Position numbers and translations under genes: made by a program. This document shows, one piece after another, positions 45,029 through 58,700 of a DNA stretch of 64,000 nt (within the stretch, counting starts at the first letter, position 1; the number at the start of each line of letters is the position of its first letter). Source of the stretch: Corallium rubrum (Eukaryota > Cnidaria > Anthozoa > Scleralcyonacea > Coralliidae); the NCBI GenBank assembly GCA_964035015.1, contig OZ036008.1, positions 6,809,504 to 6,873,503 of the forward strand, written 5' to 3'. The notes below the pieces were generated by a model. It did no database searches. It had not been told where the DNA came from and saw nothing but the letters and a program-made list of their open reading frames with translations.

Positions 45029-45895
45029 ATTTTATTTGGAAGAACGCCACAGGTAATGAAAAATGGCTTTTACATGCCTTTCAAATCTTATCTCATTCTT
45101 GAGTTATTGCGATTTGAGCAATGACGTCACACATTGTACGTGGGAGAAAACGGAAAATCAGTCGCATCTTTGGATTGGTTTAAAGTGTATATGAAACTAA
45201 AATTAAGTTTGTCTTATTTGAAAGAACTCTTAAAATAATGGGGAATATCAATTTACAGCTTTTTCATATTTTACTTAGTTCTTGAGATATTTAGACTTAT
45301 GTGATATTCAAATGAGATAACTTATGGTTCGTTTTTTTCTAATTAACATATTCGAAAATCGTGAATATCGTGAATATTAAGATTACTGAACAAAATCACT
45401 TGAAACTTTGCATATTGCTACAGTTCATGCAACTAAACATGAAAGACAAGTTACAAGTGATTTTGATCAATAATCTTAAAACTATTCACGATTTTCGAAT
45501 ATGTTAATTAGAAAAAAATGAACTCATTTGAATATCACATAAGCCTAAATATCTCAAGAACTAAGTAAAATATGAAAAAGCTGTAAATTGATATTCCCCA
45601 TTATTTTAAGAGTTCTTTCAAATAAGACAAACTAAATTTTCGTTTCATATACACTTTAACTAAACTGAATCAAACGTTGCAAATTTTCCTTGGGGTATGG
45701 TCTGATTACATCTGCAATGTGTGGTTTCGTGTAGTTAAACCAATCCAAAGATACAACTGATTTTCCGTTTTCTCCCACATACAGCGTGTGACGGCATTGC
45801 TCAAATTGCATAGCCAATACCTCAAGAATGGGATAAGGATTTGACAGGCTTGTAAAAGCCATTTTTGATTATCTCAGGTGTTCTTCCAAATATAA
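45029..45895. mobile_element. Long foldback element, block C copy
   Basis: Orthologous to 11189-12060. Both arms are retained with scattered substitutions in the two copies, so the fold still forms. Confidence 0.85.
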
Positions 45896-46189
45896 GAATT
45901 TTCTGCTGTAGGGTCTTCATATTGTAGTTACCACATGCATCAGTTTGTCAACGCGTATTAAAGTAATGTACATTATTAATTAGTTTAAATATATCACATA
46001 AATATATTCATACGTCACTGGTCTTGATCAGCTGGTAGAACTCAACTTTATATTCTCAAATAACACTGGTAGGTTTATGTTCCTTCGACCTAAAGATATA
46101 AAATACAAAATTTCTATACATAAAGCTGAAGTTCGTTAATTAATCATCCGCAAACTATGTGGGCTTTTTCTAATTTCAGTCCACCCTAG

Positions 46190-47345
46190 TGATCAACTCT
46201 TCTTCTCTCTCACTTTCCCTCCCTCTAATTCTCTCACTCCCTCTCTCTCCAACTCTCACTTTAACTCTCCAACCCTCCAACTCTCACTCTCCAACTCTAA
46301 CTCTCACTTTAACTCCCCACCCTCCAACTCTCACTCTCCAACTCTAACTCCCTCTAACTCTCACTTTAACTCTCTCCAACTCTCACTCTAACTCTCTAAC
46401 CCTCCAACTCTAGCTCTCCAACTCTAACTCTCTCTAACTCTCACTTTAACTCTCTAACCCTCCAACTCTAACACTCTCCAACTCAAACTCTCTCCAACTC
46501 TAACTCTCCAACTCTCACTCTCCAACCCTCCAACTCTAACTCTCTCCAACTCTCACTCTAACTCTCTAACCCTCCAACTCTAGCTCTCCAACTCTAACTC
46601 TCTCTAACTCTCACTTTAACTCTCTAACCCTCCAACTTTAACACTCTCCACAACTCTAACTCTCTCCAACTCTCTCCAACTCTCTCCAACTCTCTCCAAC
46701 TCTCCAACTCTAACTCTCCAACTCTCACTCTCCAACCCTCCAACTCTCCAACTCTAACTCTCTCCAACTCTCACTCTAACTCTCTAACCCTCCAACTCTA
46801 GCTCTCCAACTCTAACTCTCTCTAGCTCTCACTTTAACTCTCTAACCCTCCAACTCTAACACTCTCCAACTCTAACTCTCTCCAACTCTCCAACTCCCCA
46901 ACCCTCCAACTCTCCAACTTTCCAACTCTAACTCTCTCCAACTCTCACTCTCCAACTCTAACTCTCTCTCTAACTCTTCAGCTCTCACTCTCCAACTGTC
47001 ACTCTCTCCAACTCTCATTTTAACTCTCTAACCGTTCAATTCTCACTCTCCAACTCTAACTTTCTCTAACTCTAACTCTAACTCTAACTCTAACTCTAAC
47101 TCTAACTCTAACTCTAACTCCAACTCCTAACCCTAACTCCTAACCCTAACTCCTAACTCTAACTCTAACTCTCTCTCACTCACTCTCCAACTCTATCACT
47201 CTCCAACTCTAACTCTCTCTAACTCTAACTCTCTCTCACTCTCCAACTCTAACTCTCTCTCACTCTCCAACTCTCACTTTAACTCTCTAACTCTCTCTCT
47301 CAAATTCTATATTTTCCTAACTCTCTAACCCTTTCTCCAACTCTC
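46190..47345. repeat. CTCTAACT polypyrimidine array, block C copy
   Basis: About 1.15 kb, more degenerate than in A. Contains (TCTAAC)n and a CCTAACTCCTAACC stretch at 47060-47170. Confidence 0.9.
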
Positions 47346-47970
47346 TCTGAACAACTAAATCTAAAACCTGTTATATTTATTGAATTAATCTTATAATATC
47401 ATGTTTGCGGGAATTTCTTTTGTTATCACAGGTCCGTTAACAACTAATATACCTCATTATATTAATTTTTACTAATCCTACCTCCGTTGACATCAAACCA
47501 GGTCCGATTAGAACTAATCATACCCGGTTTGACGTCAACGAAAATAAATTCCCACAGTCGAACGAAAATAAATTCCCGCAAACTAACGAAAATAAATTCC
47601 CGCAAATATGGTATTACACAGGAATAAAAAGAGGTGCATTAGCTATTAAACGTCTCACTTGATTTGGATCATTTAGTAACCACTTTTTATGCTATTACTT
47701 ATAACAACACGTTGAAATCTCGGCTTTCGTTCAAACCAACTCTAAAGCCCTAATCAAACGAGAACGCAAGTCATCGCAAGTTGGCAGTCACGCTATCTCA
47801 GCCAGCCGCTCTGAATGATTTCCCGAAAATATCATGTACCGTGACAAAGTTAAAACTTGTTTAAAACACTCATGAAACCTTTATTTTGTTAATTTGGGTG
47901 TTCGAACGACCGCCACAGAAATTTTGACTGCCAACTTGCGATGACTTGCGTTCTCGGCTTATTACGGCTT
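47346..47970. mobile_element. C-specific insertion with triple CGAAAATAAATTCCCGCA repeats and a hairpin element
   Basis: Absent from block A. 47535-47610 contains three copies of ACGAAAATAAATTCCC. 47745-47970 has inverted arms (gagaacgcaagtcatcgcaa and ttgcgatgacttgcgttctc) and is a separate short MITE. No gene. Confidence 0.6.
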
Positions 47971-48225
47971 AACTCTCACTTTCTAACTCTCTTTCTCTAA
48001 TTCTCTCTCTAACCCTATAAACTCCCCACTGAACCTATACGAGTAATTAATAAGTAATAACTACATACTCGGTTTCTGAATGGTCTGTTTCCTCTGTTCG
48101 TTCTTCTTCAGAAATGAGCAGTGAAGGATCTATGAAAGATAAGAATTGCATCATGCTTCGTTATAATCTTAAACCCAACCCAACTCGACTACGAATAAGC
48201 TCTGACCACTAACCTAATATACGCA

Positions 48226-49325
48226 CGTAAAAACGCGCGAGCTGTTACAGACCTGCAAACAAGTTGTTACAGGCTGTTCCGACAGGCCGTCACCGTCATT
48301 TTTCACATTGGTTGTTCCCAGATTGTTGACAAGTCTGTACAGGTTAATAAACTGTTACCACTCTGCACTCAACAAGTTGTGAACAACCTTTAGTTCACGA
48401 TCACCTCGGTTTGCTTTGATGTACCGCGGTTGTTTGTTTTTAATGGTTACTCCCGACAAGTTAACTGCCCCGGGCTAATATATATTATACAATACCCTGG
48501 TTGCTATGCGTGTTTTCATTGGTTGTTGCCCATGATCTATTAGAGGACAGACACATGGTCACGTCAGATCACGTCAGCTGACTTACGTTTTTCTTTCTTC
48601 ATGCCCCCAAATCCTGCAAGAAGTATTGTGTAACTTTATATTGTATAAAACAAATAGACTCCAATTTTTTTGTTGTCTGTTCAGTTATAGATGCACACAA
48701 GACGTCACAACGTGGTAAGAACATCAGTGACCCACTCGACTGCGTTTAGTGGGCCACTTTTTTGTTCTTACCACGTTGTGACGTCATCTGTGCATCTATA
48801 ACTGAACAGACAACGGCAAAATGGAATCTATTTGTTAATTAGCCCGCGGCAATTAACTTGATTTATGCGTGGTTGGGGAAATAAGGGTTAATCCATGGTC
48901 ACAAATGTGATAAAGGATTTATCATCGCGACCGAAGTGTTTTTAGACAATCGCTGTGATAACGAACTCAGTATCTCAGTTTTCTTAGGCAACCTTGGTGA
49001 TCTTGTAACTACGTAGTTACCTCGGTTGAGGTAACTAACCTTATACGTAACAGACTTCAACAATCTGGAACAGCCAGTGCGAACACGTGATGGTGACAGC
49101 CTGTCGTATGCAGACTGTAACAACTTGTTTGCAAGTCTGTAACAGCTTGTGCGTTTTTACGTGTGTACCACTCTGCACTCAACAAGTTGTTAACAGGTTG
49201 ATGGTAAGAAGGTTGTAGCGGTTTGTTGGTTTGTTGAATGAACAGCATTGTTACAAGCATTGTTGCTACCAACCTGTTGCGAACATTGTATCCTGTTAAC
49301 AAGCTGTGAGATTTTCACGTGTGTA
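48226..49325. mobile_element. Interrupted CTGTTAACA-rich element, block C copy
   Basis: Left end at cgcacgtaaaaacgcgcgag, right end at gtgagattttcacgtgtgta. Here the interruption includes the C-specific element at 48474-48847, while the MITE of block A (15613) is missing. Confidence 0.65.
48474..48847. mobile_element. TIR element present in C only, with a long internal hairpin
   Basis: Inserted after gttaactgccccg, where A reads gttaatgccccggcaatt. Internal arms ctgttcagttatagatgcac with acgtcacaacgtggtaagaa, and ttcttaccacgttgtgacgt with gtgcatctataactgaacag, form a near-perfect hairpin. Confidence 0.7.
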
Positions 49326-49510
49326 ACTGGACTGCGGGTGACCTATATCAACGACTGGCTCAATCCAAGATGGCGGTTTATGAGTCCCTCTTTGCACATG
49401 AGCCCATTCTTCTACGGCCCTCGAGACTTCTACAAGCCCTGCCTCGGCTTTTGGGAGTATCTAATCACTAACTTCCCTCATGTCATGGTATTACTTAAAA
49501 TTAACCATGA

Positions 49511-49761
49511 TCAAAAGCAACACAAACCTTCTGTGGAACGAATGGGGCTTAAAGGATGACTACCACATGAAGTATCTAGCTCAGAATCTGTGTCCAGAAA
49601 AGCGCGTAATGGCGACATGTGAAAAATAGAATCAATATTTTCTGAACCTTCTACAAGAGATGACGGTAAACTGGCGTATTCATCGTCGTCGTCACTGTCG
49701 CTGAGAGCAAGCTGTTGACGAAGCTTCACCAGTTCTTTACTTGGTGGTAAGTTCAGAGGAT
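49511..49761 (-). CDS. Acidic-protein gene, terminal exon
   Basis: Acceptor TTATTAG. Encodes DPLNLPPSKELVKLRQQLAL, the acidic SDSDDDDEYASLPSS patch, FHMSPLRAFLDTDSE and the stop after GLCCF. The acceptor lies just before an inserted foldback arm (about 49830-49950). Confidence 0.8.
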
Positions 49762-52700
49762 CTAATAAAATATGCACAAGATATAAATACAAATATAAAT
49801 GCTGCAATCCAAACGGAGGCATACGTTAAAGTGCATATGACACAAAAATTACGTTTGTCAGAGTAACATATTTTGCAGTTTTTGGTTTCCTTGCTTAGTT
49901 TTTGAGATATTTCAGTTTGCTTGAAGTTTTATATATTATTTATATATTATTTATGTTGAACCTGTGTTTTGTTTGCTTGACCTCCCAGGATTGTTTGCAA
50001 CAGACAAAGACGATGCTCCCGGTGCGGCAGACATTAGAAGAGTTGCGCTGGACGATGCACCATTGTTGCTGCTGCTACTGTTGTTGTTGCCACTGTATCT
50101 GGTCTTAGAAGACGAAGCCTTGACTCTTTTCATCTCAGCCAGGAGCTGGGACGTCCACTGGAGGCCTGGGAAGAAAATATTAAATTTTAACTGTTTTGAA
50201 CAATGTTGTGTTGTCAACTGTGAACATTGTTGTGCTGTCAATTGTGAACAATATGGTGCTGTCAACTGTAAACAATGTTGTGTTGTTAACTGTGAACAAT
50301 GTTGTGCTGTCAACTGTGAACAATGTTGTGCTATCATATGTGAACAATGTTGTACTGTCAACTGTGAACAATGTTGTGATGTCAACTGTGAGCAATGTTG
50401 TGTCAATGTTGTGAACAAACAATGTTGTGTTGTCAACTGTGAACAATTGTTGTTGTGCTGTCAATGTTGTTGTCAACTGTGAACAATGTTGTACTGTCAA
50501 CTGTGAACAATGTTGTACTGTCGACTGTCAACTGTGAACAATGTTGTACTGTCAACTGTGAACAATGTTGTACTGTCAACTGTGAACAATGTTGTACTGT
50601 CAACATGTGAACAATGTTGTGCTGTCAACTGTGAACAATGTTGTACTGTTGTGACAAGTTGTTTTCAACTGTACATTTGACTGTCAACATGTGAACAATG
50701 TTTACTGTTGTACTGTCAACTGTGAACAATGTTGTGTCAACAACTGTGTCAACTGTGAACAAATGTTGTACTGTCAACATGTGAACAATGTTGTACTGTC
50801 AACTGTGAACAATGTTGTGTTGTCAACTGTGAACAATGTTGTGTACTGTCAACTGTGAACAATGTTGTCAACTGTGAACAACTGTCAACATGTGAACAAT
50901 GTTGTACTGTCAACTGTAACAATGTTGTGTTGTCAACTGTGAACAATGTTGTACTGTCAATCATGAACAACTGTTGTACTGTCAACTGTGAAACAATGTT
51001 GATGTTGTCAACTGTGAACAACTGTAACATGTGAACAATGTTGTACTGTCAACTGTAAACAGTTGTGTTGTCAACTGTGAACAATGTTGTGTTGCCAACT
51101 GTCAACTGTGAACAATGTTGTGCTGTCAATTGTGAACAATATGGTGCTGTCAACTGTAAACAATGTTGTGTTGTTAACTGTGAACAATGTTGTGCTGTCA
51201 ACTGTGAACAATGTTGTGCTATCAATTGTGAACAATGTTGTACTGTCAACTGTGAACAATGTTGTGATGTCAACTGTGAACAATGTTGTGCTATCAATTG
51301 TGAACAATGTTGTACTGTCAACTGTGAACAATGTTGTGTTGTCAACTGTGAACAATGTTGTGCTGTCAACTGTGAACAATGTTGTATTGTCAACTGTGAA
51401 CAATGTTGTATTGTCAACTGTAAACAATGTTGTATTGTCAACTGTGAACAATGTTGTGCTGTCAACTGTAAACAATGTTGTGCTGTGAACAATGTTGTGC
51501 TGTCAACTGTGAACAATGTTGCGCTGTCAACTCAACATGTGAACAATGTTGTGTTGTCAACTGTGAACAATGTTGTGCTGTCAACTGTAAACAATGTTGT
51601 ATTGTCAACTGTAAACAATGTTGTATTGTCAACTGTAAACAATGTTGTATTGTCAACTGTGAACAATGTTGTGCTGTCAACTGTAAACAATGTTGTGCTG
51701 TCAACTGTGAACAATGTTGTGCTGTCAACTGTGAACAATGTTGTGCTGTCAACTGCGAACAATGTTGTGCTGTCAATTGTGAACAATGTTGTACTGTCAA
51801 CTGTGAACAATGTTGTGCTGTCAACTGTGAACAATGTTGTGCTATCAATTGTGAACAATGTTGTACTGTCAACTGTGAACAATGTTGTGATGTCAACTGT
51901 GAACAATGTTGTGCTATCAATTGTGAACAATGTTGTACTGTCGACTGTGAACAATGTTGTACTGTCAACATGTGAACAATGTTGTACTGTCAACTGTGAA
52001 CAATGTTGTACTGTCAACATGTGAACAATGTTGTACTGTCAACTGTAAACAATGTTGTGTTGTCAACTGTGAACAATGTTGTACTGTCAACTGTGAACAA
52101 TGTTGTGTTGTCAACTGTGAACAATGTTGTACTGTCAACATGTGAACAATGTTGTACTGTCAACTGTGAACAATGTTGTGTTGTCAACTGTGAACAATGT
52201 TGTACTGTCAACATGTGAACAATGTTGTACTGTCAACTGCAAACAATGTTGTGTTGTCAACTGTGAACAATGTTGTACTGTCAACATGTGAACAATGTTG
52301 TACTGTCAACTGTAAACAGTTGTGTTGTCAACTGTGAACAATGTTGTGTTGTCAACTGTGAACAATGTTGTGCTGTCAACATGTGAACAATGTTGTACTG
52401 TCAACTGTGAACAATGTTGTGTTGTCAACTGTGAACAATGTTGTACTGTCAACTGTGAACAATGTTGTACTGTCAACTGTGAACAATGTTGTACTGTCAA
52501 CTGTGAACAATGTTGTGCTGTCAACATGTGAACAATGTTGTACTGTCAACTGTAAACAATGTTGTGTTGTCAACTGTGAACAATGTTGTACTGTCAACTG
52601 TGAACAATGTTGTGATGTCAACTGTGAACAATGTTGTGCTGTCAACTGTAAACAATGTTGTGTTGTCAACTGTGAACAATGTTGTGCTGTCAACTGTAAA

Positions 52701-55700
52701 CAATGTTGTGCTGTCAACTGTGAACAATGTTGTACTGTCAACTGTGAACAATGTTGTGTTGCCAACTGTGAACAATGTTGTGATGTCAATTGTGAACAAT
52801 GTTGTGTTGTCAACTATGAACAATGTTGTACTGTCAACATGTGAACAATGTTGTGTTGTCAACTGTGAACAATGTTGTGATGTCAACTGTGAACGATGTT
52901 GTGCTATCAATTGTGAACAATTTTGTGCTGTCAACTGTGAACAATTTTGTGTTGTCAACTGTGAACAATGTTGTGCTGTCAACTGTGAACAATGTTGCGC
53001 TGTCAACTGCATGTAAACAATGTTGTGTTGTCAACGGTGAACAATGTTGCGCTGTCAACTGTGAACAATGTTGTATTGTCAACTGTAAACAATGTTGTAT
53101 TGTCAACTGTAAACAATGTTGTATTGTCAACTGTGAACAATGTTGTGCTGTCAACTGTAAACAATGTTGTGCTGTACAATGTTGTGCTGTCAACTGTGAA
53201 CAATGTTGCGCTGTCAACTGCATGTAAACAATGTTGTGTTGTCAACGGTGAACAATGTTGCGCTGTCAACTGTAAACAATGTTGTATTGTCAACTGTAAA
53301 CAATGTTGTATTGTCAACTGTAAACAATGTTGTATTGTCAACTGTGAACAATGTTGTGCTGTCAACTGTAAACAATGTTGTGCTGTCAACTGTGAACAGT
53401 GTTGTGCTGTCAACTGCGAACAATGTTGTGCTGTCAACTGCGAACAATGTTGTGCTGTCAACTGTGAACAATGTTGTTCTGCCAACTGTAAACAATGTTG
53501 TGCTGTCAACTGTAAACAATGTTGTGCATGCTGTGTCAACTGTGAACAATGAAATATTGAATACATATGATTATACACATATTATATTATATATATATTA
53601 CAACTTATTATACATATTTATCTTCAAAACCATACCTTCTTTGCTCAGGTTGCTTGAAGAGGTCTTTTTCCCAGGACTTTTTGGTTTATTTTCATGCCCA
53701 CCTGGAGAACTAAAAATTTTGTCTAGTAAGAACTAGTAACAAAACTGCAAACAATCATTTAATTGCTAAAACCCCCGTGAGGGGTGTTGGTGGCACAGTG
53801 GTTAGGGCACGTGCCTTTCACCTATGCGACCAGGGTTCCATACTTGCTCAGTTCAGTTATCTGATTAAAATTTCACCTTGGCCACATGTGAGAAGAGTGC
53901 TTCCAGTTTGACTCTACCAAACATCGCAGGTTTCCCCCGAGTACTTCGGTTTCCTCCTGTAGTAACGCTGGATCCTGCACTGGACCAATGAGCGATGGTC
54001 CTTATTGGACGTCAAGGGATAACAGTTTAGATATACAATTGTCAGTTGTTTGCTGTACAAGCTGTGTTAGTTAGTAATACTCAGAAAAACTCTGAGCTCT
54101 AAGCGGGACTCGAACCCACAACCTTCTGAATGCTTTTTTTTCTGAGTATTACTAACTAACACAACTTGTACAGCAAACAACTGACAATTATTACTAACAT
54201 CAAGCTGCAATTTCCGAAACTAACTAACAGTGTTTAACTGGAAACTTACTGTTACAACGCAACTTGTAGACCAACAAGTACTTGTAACCGAGCGGTTAAG
54301 ACTCGTTCCTAGAAGACTGGGCACAGTCTAAGGTATAAGTACCTTAATTAACCTTGCTCCGCTATCTGAGTTCTAGTGGCTCAATGGTTAGAGCGTCTGG
54401 CTAGCATTCAGAAGGTTGTGGGTTCGAGTCCCGCTTAGAGCTCAGAGTTTTTCTGAGTATTACTAACTAACACAGCTTGTACAGCAAACAACTGACAATT
54501 ATTACTAACATCAAGCTGCAAGTTCTGAAACTAACTAACAGTTTAGATATAACTGATAGAGTTATCCAGTATAAATGTAGTTAGTTTAGCTTTTACTGTA
54601 TTTAATGCATATTTTTCACAGTATATACGTTACTTAAGACAGAACTTGCTTCACAATCTCATACACTGATCTCTATATAATAATATAAAATAACATTTTG
54701 AAAACAAGCGCGACGATTGGTTGAAAGCCGTGTTTCTATAACTTTATGGAAACACGGCAAGGTCCACGCCATTCATTACGCCATCATTACGGTGTAGGAT
54801 ACGCCATCCAGTACGCCATTATGAAGAGTAAGGAGAATTTACGCTTTGACGCAGTGCTTATTTTTACGTTCTATACCTATTTTCGACAGGTTATTTTATA
54901 AAGGAAATAGAAAACATTTTTTCCGTGTTCCCACAGAGTTATAGAAACACTTGTGGAAGTTTGGGAGAACTACAATTTCTCGTTCTCCCAAACTTCCACT
55001 CGTGTTTCTATAACTCTATGGAAACACGGAAAAATGTTTTCTATTTCTTAAATATAAACTGGATTGCTCCAAAACTGAAGCCAGCGGAGATGACGAATCA
55101 TGACGAATTGGGAGTACCAAGATGACCGCCGCGGGAACTTTGTATGTTTTCGTAGCACGAAAAGAGACGGAAAAAAACACATTGAAAATATTTCTGCTAT
55201 TGGTATCAAACAAAGAACACTGTACAAGGTTTAGAAGCTTAGTTCTTGCATTTGTTGGTATTATTAAGCAGTAAAATATGTTATTTCGTAGTTCTTTTAC
55301 TCTGCCCGGCAATCGATAAACTTGCCTATATCACAAAACTCGTAAAAATACAACAAAAAACAGTCAATAACTTCATTATGTAACACTTTATGTACTTTTG
55401 ATAGTAAAATATATCTTTACAAAGCCTTGAAGTATGTTAGTTGACGATTTCGAACTGTATTTGCTTGTATTTTCTTTCTGTTTCCTAGTGGTATTGTTTT
55501 ACGGCTTTTCCAACTCCCCCGGTTAACACTTACTACTACTCTTAAGCCCGCAAAGAGTACTGGACAGGGGGTAGTAAGATGGCGGATCTGGCTTCAAATT
55601 TTGACTGCATGCTGGACAGAAGGAATGCGCTTTATAAAATAACATGTATACTACGCGAGCCCTGATTGGTCAATTGCCGTGTTTGGATCAGAGTATCCAA

Positions 55701-58700
55701 ACACGGAAAATTCACGCCAAAAAGATGTTTTGAAAATGTCGGACAGTATATCATATTCACTTATAATTATTTTATAAAATAAATACCAAATGGTTTTTTC
55801 CGTGTTTGGAGACTCTTATCCAAATACTTGGGAAATTGCTCGACTTTTGAAAAGCTAAAAACACTCGCCTACGGCTCGTGTTTTGTTACGCTTTTCTCCA
55901 GTCTCGCAATTTCCCGCGTGTTTGGATCAGAGTATCCAAACACGGAAAACCATTTGGTATTTCTTTAATCCAGCATATATAGAGATGAGTAATCTCATAC
56001 CTTGGTTTCGGCAGGCGTCTTTTATTGGGTGATTTTCCGTGTGTCTTCCTCGAAGCTTCAGGACATGTTGAGTTGCTTTCATTCTGTTTCTTTAATTGAA
56101 ATGGCTTTGAATTAAACATGTCGATGTTTTTAAGAGAACGTTCGTTGGCAGTTCCATCCGGATGGACTTTGTTGCTTCTGTGATGAACTAGGTCAGCTAA
56201 AAAAATTAATTGAAAATTACGTAATATTTCAAATTTGGATCCTCAAGAACCTGACTAAAATGGTTGTGGCAAGGCAAGTTAACCAACTCAAGGTTTTACC
56301 TCTATTTATATAACGCGCAGCATCTTGCCCAGATAATTCAAGTAGATTATCACCGAGGCCAGATAGATAACCAGACTGACTTCCAGTAGTTGGTCCGTGA
56401 GACGTAGTTGTCAAACCATAAGCTAAGTTTGCTTCTATATGGAAATAATATTGAAAGTTGACAAATTGATGCCTTGAGATGTCTGAGGGTTCTTCATTTA
56501 ACGAGTAAAATTGTCCGGCGTTAGACAGAGTACATACAGTACAATAAATAGGTCGCTTTTGGCCAGCTCAGGCAGGAATGGGTTAATCGTTTGTTAATCC
56601 ATTGGCATTGCTCTTTTGCTCCCTAAGATAGACGAGGGTTCTCACGTTGACGAGTAAAATTGTCTGGCGTTAGATAGAGTAAAACAGTAAATAGCCCGCT
56701 TTTGGCCAGCTCAGTCAGAAATGGGTTAATCGATCTAAATTAGCGGAAGAATATACCTTGTACTGAAGACAAATGATTCGCTGGAAATGCAGTTCTGGAA
56801 GGACCACCAAGTTGCGTACTGCGCTGCGCATCTTTCCTGAGATGATAACGAAGCATTCGGGAGAGTAACTGGTTATCTTGTGGAATAGAAGATAACGAAG
56901 AATCTGTAATACAAAGTAATGATATATTAATAGAAGGGAAAAGACGGGAAAGGAAGGGAAAAGACGGGAAAGGAAGGGAGGAGAAGTGAAAGGAAAGCAA
57001 AACGACTGGAGGGGAAGAAAAGGAAGAGAACAAAAGGAAAGGAAAGAAAAGGATAGGGAAGAAAAGGAAAGGAAAAGAGAAGAGGAGAGAGAGGAGAGAG
57101 AAAGGAAGCCAAAGGGAAGGGAAGGAGCGAAAGAGAGGAAAGAGAAAGAAAAGGGAAAGAAAACGGAAGGGCAAAAAGCAGAGAAGGAAAGGGATGAAAA
57201 GAAAAGGGAAGGGATGAAAAGAGAAGGGAAGGGAAGGGAAGAGAAGAGAAGAGAAGAGAAGAGAAGAGAAGAGAAGAGAAGAGAAGAGAAGAGAAGAGAA
57301 GAGAAGAGAAGAGAAGAGAAGAGAAGAGAAGAGAAGAGAAGAGAAGAGAAGAGAAGAGAAGAGAAGAGAAGAGAAGAGAAGAGAAGAGAAGAGAAGTCTA
57401 CACAGGATAGCCTTCGCCCAAAGTCTACAACCTGCACCAGCCTGACCCTACACTTGTGCTACACAGAATAGCCTACACAGCCTTACCAATGCTACCTTGC
57501 AACCTACACAGCCCAACACTAAACTCCGTTTACCTTGCAAAGTACTCGACCTTTCTCCAGTCCACCGTTCAGTCTTCTTTAACGATCTCCTGCGATGCAT
57601 TTTCTGAGCTGCAGTCTTCCTCGCGTGTTTAGGTGAGTCAGTCTCCAGACCAAGTGAATCAAGCAAGGCTCGCTCTTCTTCATCAATCACCAGCTCCCCG
57701 GCACTGAGCACAGCATCTACATCGTATTCAGTATCATGTCTGTCAGTCGCCTGCAGATGCATGTCTTCAAGTTGAATCTCTGCGTTTTCTGGATCAGTCC
57801 AAAGGTTATCAGGAGATTCCTTTCTGTCCCAAGTTGTGCTAAATAACGTAACATGGCGAGAAATAATGGTCACGCATGCGCGTAATGCATGCCCACTTAC
57901 AAAAATTTTGACTAGAAAAGTTCTGCAAGATTAATAGGACTTACATAGAGGATGAGTGAAACAATCGTCGTAGCAGTGTCAATTTTTAAATTATTTCAAA
58001 TGTTTCAATCTGAATCGTATAGTGCAACACATCTGCGATATAAATATCATGAGCGATATGCCACAGATATTAAATCCGTTGCGGTTTTTGATATACTATT
58101 TTGAGCAGAAGTCTAACATAAGCCAATATGGCGAATACGCCAATTGTACCAACCTTGCTGCTCACGTTATCGAAAATCAAACAGAGGTATAAGTTTCGAT
58201 CTGATTCGGCTACTATAAAAATCCGTCTTTTCGATGATATTCTTCATTTCTAGCCTGTATTTGTCGTTGTTGCGGTTTTCAATCTCAAAGCTTCGGTATT
58301 TTCTGATTATCGAATGAAGATTTCATCCAACATTGCATAAATTAGTTGTTCTCTTTTCTTCTGAACCGCGGAACTGTGACGACCGCACGACATAGGTACT
58401 AGTTTAATAGGGCTTTATCTCCACCTCTCTATGTCCACTATTTCTCGCCATGGAACCATTGAGAAACGCACTGACGAACGGGCTAACCATCTTTACTTGC
58501 AGCCAGCGGCTGAATTAATTGCAAAGGACGCACGCAGATCAACGTGGCCGAGTCAAAGGCATATCAAAGGCGCTCCAGGCAGCCACCGTCTATGCGACAC
58601 ATATCAGACCACGATGTCTGGGGAATTGGGGGTAGAGATTAATAGAATAGGTGGGGGTAGAGATTAATAGAATAGGTCTGGGTATGGTTGTGTATAAATG

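Larger units (their letters stand above)
35277..53841. repeat. Paralogous block C
   Basis: Matches block A from about 3682 to 18261 in the same order. It differs by insertions at 35361, 35744, 38234, 39042, 43068, 43853, 44515, 47346 and 48474, and lacks the A insertions at 4049 and 15613 and the LINE at 8616. Its right end belongs to the complete acidic-protein gene, so C is likely the source locus and A the derived copy for that part. Confidence 0.85.

Noticed and set aside
50200-53550. More than twenty long frames (VNCEQCC, LSTVNNVV, FTVDSTTL and QLTAQHCS types) on both strands
   Set aside because: All are readings of the 24-bp intronic minisatellite; the unit length is a multiple of three and frames overlap in all phases.
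54369-54443. Functional tRNA-Ala gene
   Set aside because: Spacing between the acceptor and D stems is irregular, and the sequence is part of an inverted repetitive element; kept only as tRNA-like.
56715-57471. Ser/Leu/Phe (SLLFS) and Arg/Glu/Lys frames
   Set aside because: Opposite readings of the purine-rich GAGAA tract; only the piece 56757-56903 is a real exon, and in its own frame.
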